Shown here: piece by piece, positions 1 to 6,654 of the stretch | Layout: every line of letters begins with the position of its first letter | How positions within the stretch are numbered: the stretch's first letter is position 1 | Assembly: GCA_051061015.1 (NCBI GenBank) | Contig: JBPFEG010000013.1 | Span: forward strand, 248,001 to 312,000 | From: Methylomicrobium sp051061015 | Lineage (GTDB): Bacteria; Pseudomonadota; Gammaproteobacteria; Methylococcales; Methylomonadaceae | Length of the DNA stretch: 64,000 nucleotides | Direction: 5' to 3' | The notes under the pieces: generated by a model | What the model was told of the DNA's origin: nothing | What the model saw: the letters and a program-made list of their open reading frames with translations, nothing else | Database searches by the model: none | Translations under genes and position numbers: made by a program

Positions 1-1
1 T

Positions 2-427
2 CCGCATATTGGTCTGCTGAACATTTTCTCAGCGCATTTGAGCTGGTGGGAAGACGGCTTTCAAAACCAGTTCGACCGGCTGCGCGAATGGGCTGACAGC
101 CAACGTACCGCTCAGGTAATAGGCACCCTGCTCTGCGGCGATTTCAACATTGCGGCGGGCTCGAAAGGCTATCGCCATGTGATTGACTCCCGTGCGTACG
201 AAGATCAGTTTCTGGCCGCGAATGCGCACGGCGCGTTCGAAAAAATCTTTCGGGTGAATGATCCTTATTGGAGCAATTACCTGGCCAACGACTACCGGAT
301 CGATTATATCTTCATGAATAAGAACAGTGGTTTGTTCGTGACCTCGGGGCGAGTGCTGTTCACCCCCGAGGATTACGGCCAGGTGTCAGACCATTGCGGT
401 TACCTGATGACATTCGAACCCACATAA
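2..427 (+). CDS. Endonuclease/exonuclease/phosphatase family protein, C-terminal part (cut by window edge)
   Basis: The reading frame is open from the first full codon (base 2), so the true start lies outside the window and only the last 141 residues or so are visible. They carry the late motifs of the EEP (DNase I / AP endonuclease) fold: an N-x-F-S-A-H-L strand near the left edge, CGDFN (the Asp and Asn that position metal and phosphate), a DYRIDYIF stretch and the terminal SDH with the catalytic His. The fold covers nucleases, sphingomyelinases and phosphoinositide phosphatases, and the visible part does not decide between them. A PLD-superfamily gene follows on the same strand 78 bp downstream. 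A phosphodiesterase activity is a family-level inference. Confidence 0.8.
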   Translation, partial: PHIGLLNIFSAHLSWWEDGFQNQFDRLREWADSQRTAQVIGTLLCGDFNIAAGSKGYRHVIDSRAYEDQFLAANAHGAFEKIFRVNDPYWSNYLANDYRIDYIFMNKNSGLFVTSGRVLFTPEDYGQVSDHCGYLMTFEPT

Positions 428-505
428 GGAATTTTACCCTGATACAAAAAATACGTATGCCAAACGACAGATTTTACCGGCTTGATTTATCGATGGAGAA
501 CTGTG

Positions 506-2101
506 ATGCAAATCGCTGAGCATTTTGCGATGCCTGTATTTGGAGAGCTGGGCGGCTTCTTTGCACGTGCCAATGACTTCGGCGACAAGTTTTATATCCG
601 CTGGGGCAAAATCGATTTCGATGTGCATTACGGCGTACAGGCCAATATCAAGGTGATCCTGAAAGTGTACCGCGAACATAACGTCCGCGAGACTTATATC
701 GTCGATACAGACCCCTACGACATCCACTGGGACCGCCACAAACGACGCACACGGGATTTTTATATCCATCCCGAGTCCAGCAATTTCGGCCGTATCAGCT
801 GCATCAAATTTTCGTTTATCGCGCATCTGAACGACCATTCGATTGCCTCGCAAAACGATTATATCTATATGGACGGCCATCAATTACAGGACGACCAGCC
901 GAAACACCGACACATTACCTCGGAATGGGCGACACAGAACGCTTACCGCACGCATGAACTGAATCCGGGGGAATTGCAAAGCGATGTCGACTGGTACAAT
1001 CATCATTTCGAATCGCTGCACCTGACGCCGAAGTTCACCAAGGGCCTGCTTTATCATCCGTACCATCCGAAGCGATTCATTCATGATCACATCGACAAAG
1101 TGATCCGCAGCAAATATGAAAACCCCGAGCGTTTCTGCACGATCAAGGTCAGCGTCGACTGCATCGACGACGGCGACTTCGTCACCCACCTGATCCACGC
1201 GCACCATCAGGGCGTCTGCGTGCAGTGCATCGTGGACTGGCGCAAGATGACGCTGACCAACAGCCAGAACTATGCCCGGCTGAAACGATCGGGCATCGAA
1301 CTGGTTGGAGTATTTTGCACAACCAAGCATCACCTGATCGAAGTCGAACCGGACATGCATACCAAGTTCGTGATCTTCAATGACGAAGACTGCATTATCG
1401 GCTCGTTCAACATCACTTTCGACCGCTGGTGGGCAAACTGGGAATCGGGCATGACCTTCCATTCGCGCGGCGTATGTCGGCTGCTCGACAATGTCTTTCA
1501 AAGCCAGCGCGGCGGCGTGATTCAAAAATACGGCATCGATCCGCTCAGCCATTTCAACCTGCTTTACACGTTCGGCCGCCACACGATGCTGAACGGACGC
1601 TATTACAAGCCACATCATGCGATATTGGCGGAAATCAACCGCGCCCGCCACTCGATCAAAGGCTGTTTGTTTCTGATCGGCGACCTGCAGGGCGACCACC
1701 ACGACAGCGTGGTCGATGCCCTGATCCATGCGCATCATCGGGGCGTGTATGTGCATATCCTGTTCAACGGCCACCTGGCGCGCGAAGGTCGTATCGGCGT
1801 CGAACGCAGCATGTCCGAGGAACTCAGCCGGCCGCTGCTGCCGTCGGTACAACGTCTGAAGAATGCCGGCATCGCTATCGGTCTGGTTTACGGCCAGGAT
1901 GATCATAAGGTGCCTTACTCGCCGATTCATTCCAAATATTGCGTGATCGACGATTCGATCGTGATCGAAGGCAGCTTCAACTGGTACAACACCTCGGTGT
2001 TCTCGCACGATCTGATCGTGATTGCGAATAACCGTGACGTAGCCAGTCCTTATCTATATGAATTCGACGAGATACAACGATCGTTCAGGGTGTTTTATTA
2101 A
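506..2101 (+). CDS. Phospholipase D-like protein with two HKD motifs
   Basis: A 531-residue protein with two PLD half-sites. The C-terminal one is canonical: H475-x-K477-x4-D482 followed by G-S-x-N. The first reads H285-x-K287-x4-N292 with G299-S300, so Asn replaces the usual Asp and the next residue is Asp. PLD enzymes pair two HKD motifs into one active site that cleaves phosphodiesters through a phospho-His intermediate; members include nucleases, lipases and cardiolipin synthases. The N-terminal 170 residues are His- and Asp-rich and I do not recognise them. There is no signal peptide or membrane segment, so it is probably cytoplasmic and may be a nuclease. I chose ATG 506 because GGAG lies 7 bases upstream; a TTG 24 bases earlier lacks a good site. 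It follows the EEP-fold gene and may share its transcript. Confidence 0.8.
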   Translation: MQIAEHFAMPVFGELGGFFARANDFGDKFYIRWGKIDFDVHYGVQANIKVILKVYREHNVRETYIVDTDPYDIHWDRHKRRTRDFYIHPESSNFGRISCIKFSFIAHLNDHSIASQNDYIYMDGHQLQDDQPKHRHITSEWATQNAYRTHELNPGELQSDVDWYNHHFESLHLTPKFTKGLLYHPYHPKRFIHDHIDKVIRSKYENPERFCTIKVSVDCIDDGDFVTHLIHAHHQGVCVQCIVDWRKMTLTNSQNYARLKRSGIELVGVFCTTKHHLIEVEPDMHTKFVIFNDEDCIIGSFNITFDRWWANWESGMTFHSRGVCRLLDNVFQSQRGGVIQKYGIDPLSHFNLLYTFGRHTMLNGRYYKPHHAILAEINRARHSIKGCLFLIGDLQGDHHDSVVDALIHAHHRGVYVHILFNGHLAREGRIGVERSMSEELSRPLLPSVQRLKNAGIAIGLVYGQDDHKVPYSPIHSKYCVIDDSIVIEGSFNWYNTSVFSHDLIVIANNRDVASPYLYEFDEIQRSFRVFY

Positions 2102-2110
2102 TCTCCGTAG

Positions 2111-2146
2111 CCCACGTAGGGCGCATTAGCGTAGCGTAATGCGCCG
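2111..2146. repeat. Palindromic repeat, GGCGCATTA...TAATGCGCC type
   Basis: A 9-bp perfect inverted repeat (2120-2128 and 2137-2145) around an 8-base loop GCGTAGCG, in the gap between the PLD-like and TIR genes. It resembles the hairpin at 23818-23843 (GCATTAG / CTAATGC core), which suggests a dispersed REP-like family. There is no T-run, so it is not an obvious terminator. Confidence 0.6.
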
Positions 2147-2175
2147 AATGAGGATTGTGGAGCAAATCATCAGTC

Positions 2176-2236
2176 GGAATACGCTGCGCTATTTCGCCCT
2201 ACGGTCCTAAATCAGGCGAAATAGCGTACGGTATTC
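2176..2236. repeat. Long imperfect hairpin upstream of the TIR gene
   Basis: An 11-bp perfect inverted repeat, GCTATTTCGCC (2188-2198) and GGCGAAATAGC (2215-2225). It is extended outwards by GAATAC/GTATTC (about 2177-2182 and 2231-2236) with a few mismatches, for a total of about 60 bases. It lies about 110 bp before the TIR gene and 30 bp after another palindrome. It could be a REP/MITE-like element or an imperfect terminator; I see no T-tract and no target-site duplication. Confidence 0.5.
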
Positions 2237-2349
2237 AGCCCCAATACTTATTGGTGATTAAACGTTTTGCAACTTTTATATCAATTTTTAATTACGGTAG
2301 AATCAGGTTATGTGCATTTATATGCAGGCTGGGTAATAAGGATTAGCCT

Positions 2350-3333
2350 TTGAGTGAGAAAATGAATCCCACAGACCGAAAGAAGGTTGCTGTCATTACA
2401 AAATATGTTCAGGAGTCATTTTCTGAGAGTGATTGGTATACGCTAGGACAGTTGACTGGACATTTGAACACGATTTCAACCCATCCACGACTTTTTAGAT
2501 CATTAAACTTTGGTGACGAAGACTACGCCTATTGCGCCGCGCAGGTTCTTGACTCAATCTTTTCAAGCAACGCGGAAGCTATAGCAGAAGTCATTGAACA
2601 CTTTGATATTGATCTTTGGTATCAACAAAAGAATCCAGAAAAATATCAAAAGCTTTTCTCAGCTGGGGCAGTCAGGTCGGCTGACTTTTGGGTAACTGGT
2701 TACTTAAAAATGTTCATCAGCCATTTATCTTTAAATCGCGTTCGAATGTCGGCTCTGAAAGCTGGGCTAGCGAACTGGGGCATTTCAGCCTTCATAGCAC
2801 ACGAAGACATTGAAGCTTCGAGAGAGTGGAGAAACGAAGTGGAGGCCGGCTTAGAAACAATGGACGTGCTTGTGGCCGTCGTGGAGCCTGGATTTAAAGA
2901 CTCCGATTGGTGCGTTCAAGAAGTTGGCTACGCTCTGGGCCGAAAGATTGACATAATCCCGTTACGCGCTGGATTAGATCCGTTTGGATTTTTTGGAAAA
3001 TATCAAGGTATACAAATCAAGGGAAAGCTACCAGAACAAGTTGCTGGAGAGATTGCGCAAGTCCTTCTCAAGAAACCCCAGCATCGGGACAAAATGTTAC
3101 AGAGTATAAGCAAGGCCTTCTCCACTCTGAACTCGGAAAAGAAGATGGAGTTGATAAATATGCTAGATGACTGGTCAATTCTTACGGATATTCAGCTCAA
3201 GTCTGTCTTAGAACAGGCCGCAATGTCAGCCTTAGAAAAACAGAAGTTTAACAATCTAATCGTCCGAGTTGGCGCCTTCCCCACACCTGCGGAAGTCGCT
3301 CATGAATTTGATGATGACGATATTCCGTTTTAA
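2350..3333 (+). CDS. TIR-domain protein with an unrecognised N-terminal helical domain
   Basis: A 327-residue protein. Residues about 119-225 form a TIR domain: strand A MFISH (121-125), an ADH-like loop ending FIAHEDI, WRNEVEAGL, and the DSDWCVQE element with E191 at the position of the catalytic Glu of NAD+-cleaving TIR domains. Residues 1-115 are a separate helical region, and about 100 residues follow the TIR; I recognise neither. Bacterial TIR proteins often act as NADases or cyclic-ADP-ribose synthases in anti-phage defence, but no Thoeris, Argonaute, STING or NLR partner is visible here. Composition is clearly more AT-rich than the neighbours, suggesting transfer. A TTG start at 2350 follows AAGGA by about 8 bases; ATG 2362 is the alternative start. 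Palindromic repeats flank it upstream. Confidence 0.75.
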   Translation: MSEKMNPTDRKKVAVITKYVQESFSESDWYTLGQLTGHLNTISTHPRLFRSLNFGDEDYAYCAAQVLDSIFSSNAEAIAEVIEHFDIDLWYQQKNPEKYQKLFSAGAVRSADFWVTGYLKMFISHLSLNRVRMSALKAGLANWGISAFIAHEDIEASREWRNEVEAGLETMDVLVAVVEPGFKDSDWCVQEVGYALGRKIDIIPLRAGLDPFGFFGKYQGIQIKGKLPEQVAGEIAQVLLKKPQHRDKMLQSISKAFSTLNSEKKMELINMLDDWSILTDIQLKSVLEQAAMSALEKQKFNNLIVRVGAFPTPAEVAHEFDDDDIPF

Positions 3334-3364
3334 TCAAAATTCTAACGAGAGCGTTATTTACGCG

Positions 3365-3387
3365 GGACGGGGTTTACAACCCCGTCC
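3365..3387. repeat. GC-rich hairpin between TIR gene and histidine kinase
   Basis: A perfect 8-bp stem (GGACGGGG 3365-3372, CCCCGTCC 3380-3387) with a 7-base loop. It sits between the convergent ends of the TIR and kinase genes. No U-tract follows on either strand, so it may be a weak bidirectional terminator or a dispersed palindrome. Confidence 0.5.
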
Positions 3388-3434
3388 TGTGACGGCGACT
3401 CGCTCCATCAGTGCTTATCCGCTATAATCCGATT

Positions 3435-4745
3435 TTACCTCACCAAAGGAATACACGCGGCGATGCGCATACCGTGCCGCAACCGGGTATCGATGCTGAA
3501 CTCTCCCCCCAGACTTAGGATGCGCTCTTTCATCCCCAAAAGCCCGAAACCGGTCTTGAGGTTACCGTCGGCGCAGCCCTGGCCATTATCGCGCACCTCC
3601 AGCAGCAGCCTTCCCTCAGGTTCACGATCGATTTGAATCGAGATCGACGCCTGACTGGCCTCCGCATGGCGCACGATATTGGTCAGACATTCCTGAACAA
3701 TCCTGAAAATCTGAATGGTAACCTTTTGATTCAGGTCATCCACCTGTTCGGAGCAATCCAGGCTCAGGCACAGTTCCGGATTTCGCGAAGCCCAATGGCT
3801 GATCAAATCCTCGATCGCGGCCTTCAGGCCCAATTCGGTCAACACCAAAGGATGCAGCTGATGCATCATCGAACGCACCACAGCCATCAGATGATCGGAG
3901 ATCGTCACGATCGTTTCGGTAGTCTGTTTGATATCGGCTTTCTGGCGCCCCGCCGCGACCGCCATCACCTTGATCGCGGTCAGCGATTGCCCCAATTCGT
4001 CGTGCAGTTCCTGAGCCAACCGTTGCCGCTCCTCTTCCTGTATTTCCAGGGAATGCTGGGTCAACGCCCGGTTCTCCTGCTGAGCCTTACTCAATTCGTC
4101 GGTCATATGATTAATCGCCTTCGCGATGCTATCGTATTCCAGCGTCGAAAACTCCGGCAGTTTTTGCCGATAATGCCCTTTTTCAATATTTTGCAGCGCA
4201 CTCACGATAACCGCGATCGAGTTCAAGGCTTTGTTGAAAGCCAGATGCACTGCTAGAAACGTCAGTAGCGTGAGTAAAAAGAGCGAAACAAAAAAAGCCG
4301 TGCTTTCCTCCCAGACTTCGGTAATTTCATCGAGCGGATTGGCCTGAATGATCAGCATGAACAGCTTGCCGTCCACCGTCACGATGGGTTGGACGGTTTG
4401 TGTTCGTTTGCCGCCGACCAGGGCGATAAACCATTGCGGCGGCTTCGGTTTGGCCGCATCTGGAGATTGTTGCGGTACGCCGAGAAGCTGGCCGGACGGC
4501 GTTTGCAATTGAATATGCAGATGGCGCGTTTCTTTCAGCGAGTTGATGCCGCGCAGCCAGTCCGCTTCGTCGAAACGGCCTTGAGAAAAGCCGAATTTCA
4601 TCAATTGCACCGCCAAACTGATCGAGGCATCAATTTCCTCATTGACAGCCTGACGCGCCTGGCCGAGCGCAATCGCCCCTCCGAGCAGTAAAATGCAGAA
4701 AGAGGAAATCAGGATTCTAAGATTGATTTGATAACGTAAGCTCAT
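3435..4745 (-). CDS. Membrane sensor histidine kinase, LapD/MoxY-type N-terminus, HisKA_3 family
   Basis: A 436-residue inner-membrane kinase. TM1 covers about residues 10-28, and a periplasmic sensor of about 120 residues resembles the LapD/MoxY N-terminal domain. TM2 is at about 149-169, followed by a HAMP-like linker and coiled coil. A NarX/UhpB-type dimerisation motif follows, with phospho-acceptor H248 in ELHDELGQ, and then an ATPase domain with N-box NIVRHAEAS and G1 box DNGQGC. Kinases of this class phosphorylate LuxR-type response regulators; MoxY relatives in methylotrophs control methanol oxidation genes. No regulator gene is next to it, so it is an orphan in this window. It ends convergently with the TIR gene and starts divergently from argH. 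Confidence 0.85.
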   Translation of the reverse strand: MSLRYQINLRILISSFCILLLGGAIALGQARQAVNEEIDASISLAVQLMKFGFSQGRFDEADWLRGINSLKETRHLHIQLQTPSGQLLGVPQQSPDAAKPKPPQWFIALVGGKRTQTVQPIVTVDGKLFMLIIQANPLDEITEVWEESTAFFVSLFLLTLLTFLAVHLAFNKALNSIAVIVSALQNIEKGHYRQKLPEFSTLEYDSIAKAINHMTDELSKAQQENRALTQHSLEIQEEERQRLAQELHDELGQSLTAIKVMAVAAGRQKADIKQTTETIVTISDHLMAVVRSMMHQLHPLVLTELGLKAAIEDLISHWASRNPELCLSLDCSEQVDDLNQKVTIQIFRIVQECLTNIVRHAEASQASISIQIDREPEGRLLLEVRDNGQGCADGNLKTGFGLLGMKERILSLGGEFSIDTRLRHGMRIAACIPLVR

Positions 4746-5124
4746 GGGGTGAGGCAGAAATTGTTAAGCAGAAACGGCAGCCGTTACCGCAAAGGGACTG
4801 AATGTCAAAGTCCGCAAATTTCTCCTTTTGTGTCATTTGCAGCATCCCCTGCGTATCGCGGAAGCTTCGAAAATCCAGCTTAAATTATACCGGGATATCA
4901 AACAGCGCATCCCTGATCATGCGCCAACGCCAGGATAGGCGAGGAAAAGTAATCGGCGGAAAGCTGGGAGGGGTGTAAAAACCCGTTCCGATCAAAATGT
5001 TTTCGAGAAGGGGAATCGGATCAATAGCCCGGCAAACCTGCTATAATGGCGCGTTTTTTAACCTCGCGCGGGGTGCCGGAAACGGCATACGCGCACCGCA
5101 CTGATCCCCGAGTTTTCTGATCCC
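4746..5124. promoter_or_regulatory. Divergent intergenic region of the histidine kinase and argH
   Basis: There is no gene in these 379 bp. A perfect -10 box TATAAT (5042-5047) reads towards argH, but the -35 position is poor. In the predicted argH leader a small hairpin TGCCG-GAAA-CGGCA (5074-5087) has a GNRA tetraloop. On the minus strand a TATAAT at 4889-4884 points towards the kinase, again without a good -35. I see no attenuator or ARG-box. Confidence 0.4.
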
Positions 5125-6522
5125 ATGACCAACGTTAATACCGAAAAACTTTCCAGCGCCCGTTTTGCCGAAGCGACCGATGCCTTTGTCGAAGTCTTTA
5201 CCGCTTCGGTCGATTTCGACAAACGGATGGCCGAGCAGGACATTCAGGGCTCGATCGCGCATGCAAAAATGCTCGCGAAGACCGGTATTCTGACCGACGA
5301 TGAATGCGTGGCGATCGAAAAAGGGCTCAACCAGATTGCTGGAGAAATTCGTAATGGCGAGTTCACCTGGTCGATCAAGCAGGAAGACGTGCACATGAAC
5401 ATTGAGGCGCGGCTGACTGATCTGATCGGGATCGCCGGCAAGAAACTGCATACCGGCCGCTCCCGAAACGATCAGGTCGCGACCGACATCCGCCTATACC
5501 TGCGCAGCGAAATCGGCCAGATCGAAAAGCAGCTGACCCGGCTGCAAACCGCAATTCTGGATCTGGCCGAACAGCACGCCGACACGATCATGCCGGGCTT
5601 CACGCATTTGCAGGTCGCCCAGCCGATCACGTTCGGCCACCATCTGATGGCTTGGTTCGAAATGCTGCAACGCGACCGCGAGCGCTTCCAGGACTGCCTG
5701 AAGCGGATCAATGTGATGCCGCTTGGGGCAGCGGCGCTGGCCGGCACCAGCTATCCGATCGACCGCGCGCTCACTGCCGAACTGCTCGGCTTCAGCCGGC
5801 CGTCGGCCAACTCGCTCGATTCGGTCAGCGACCGCGATTTCGCGATCGAATTCACCGCCGCGGCGAGCCTGATCATGATGCATCTGTCGCGCTTCTCCGA
5901 GGAACTGATCCTCTGGTCCAGCGCCCAGTTCAATTTCATCGAAATTCCGGACGCCTTCTGTACCGGTTCCTCGATCATGCCGCAAAAGAAGAACCCGGAT
6001 GTGCCGGAACTGGTGCGCGGCAAGTCGGGACGGGTAACCGGACATCTGGTGTCGCTTTTGATGCTGATGAAAAGCCAGCCGCTCGCCTATAACAAGGACA
6101 ATCAGGAAGACAAGGAGCCCTTGTTCGATACGGTCGATACGGTGATTAATTGCCTGCGCGCCTATGCGGACATGGTGCCGCATATCCAGGCCAAGAAGGG
6201 CAACATGTATCAGTCGGCGAAAAAAGGTTTCGCGACCGCGACCGATCTGGCCGACTATCTGGTCCGCAAAGGGATGGCGTTTCGCGATGCGCATGAAGTT
6301 GTCGGCCTCGCGGTGCGCCTGGGCTTGACGACAGGCCGCGATTTGTCCGAACTGACCTTGGCCGAATTGCAGCAGTTTTCACCTCTGATCGGTGCCGAAG
6401 TATTCGAATCCCTGACTCTGGAAGGCTCGGTCGCTTCGCGCAAACACATCGGCGGAACTGCGCCCGAAACGGTCAGGCAAGCGATACAGACAGCCAGAAC
6501 CTCTTTGAAGTCCGGTTCCTGA
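5125..6522 (+). CDS. argH: Argininosuccinate lyase
   Basis: A cytoplasmic enzyme that splits argininosuccinate into arginine and fumarate, the last step of arginine synthesis; it acts as a homotetramer. Its 465 residues are normal for the family. The fumarase/aspartase superfamily signature GSSIMPQKKNP is at 281-291, with catalytic Ser in the mobile loop. The substrate-binding segments TGRSRNDQ and the TFLQ-like PGFTHLQVAQP with the conserved His are also present. It is monocistronic here: the kinase upstream is divergent, and cyaA starts 132 bp downstream behind its own putative promoter. A second arginine gene, argJ, lies at 32.7 kb. Confidence 0.97.
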   Translation: MTNVNTEKLSSARFAEATDAFVEVFTASVDFDKRMAEQDIQGSIAHAKMLAKTGILTDDECVAIEKGLNQIAGEIRNGEFTWSIKQEDVHMNIEARLTDLIGIAGKKLHTGRSRNDQVATDIRLYLRSEIGQIEKQLTRLQTAILDLAEQHADTIMPGFTHLQVAQPITFGHHLMAWFEMLQRDRERFQDCLKRINVMPLGAAALAGTSYPIDRALTAELLGFSRPSANSLDSVSDRDFAIEFTAAASLIMMHLSRFSEELILWSSAQFNFIEIPDAFCTGSSIMPQKKNPDVPELVRGKSGRVTGHLVSLLMLMKSQPLAYNKDNQEDKEPLFDTVDTVINCLRAYADMVPHIQAKKGNMYQSAKKGFATATDLADYLVRKGMAFRDAHEVVGLAVRLGLTTGRDLSELTLAELQQFSPLIGAEVFESLTLEGSVASRKHIGGTAPETVRQAIQTARTSLKSGS

Positions 6523-6654
6523 ATTAGCTGAAACAAGCAGGCTTTTGCCGAAATCACCGCCAAAACAGGATTTTCGACAATTGCCTGCGGCTATATGTAG
6601 TACAAGCTCATGGTGTACTATACTCAGCTAGACAGAATTTCCTAGCATGGTTTC

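Noticed and set aside
884..2008. 374-codon minus-strand open frame
   Set aside because: Antisense to the PLD-like gene, which has two clear HKD-type motifs.
2155..2346. 63-codon plus-strand open frame before the TIR gene
   Set aside because: It consists mainly of the palindromic repeat sequence and has no plausible protein features.
5494..6294. 266-codon minus-strand open frame
   Set aside because: Antisense to argH; no ribosome site or family.
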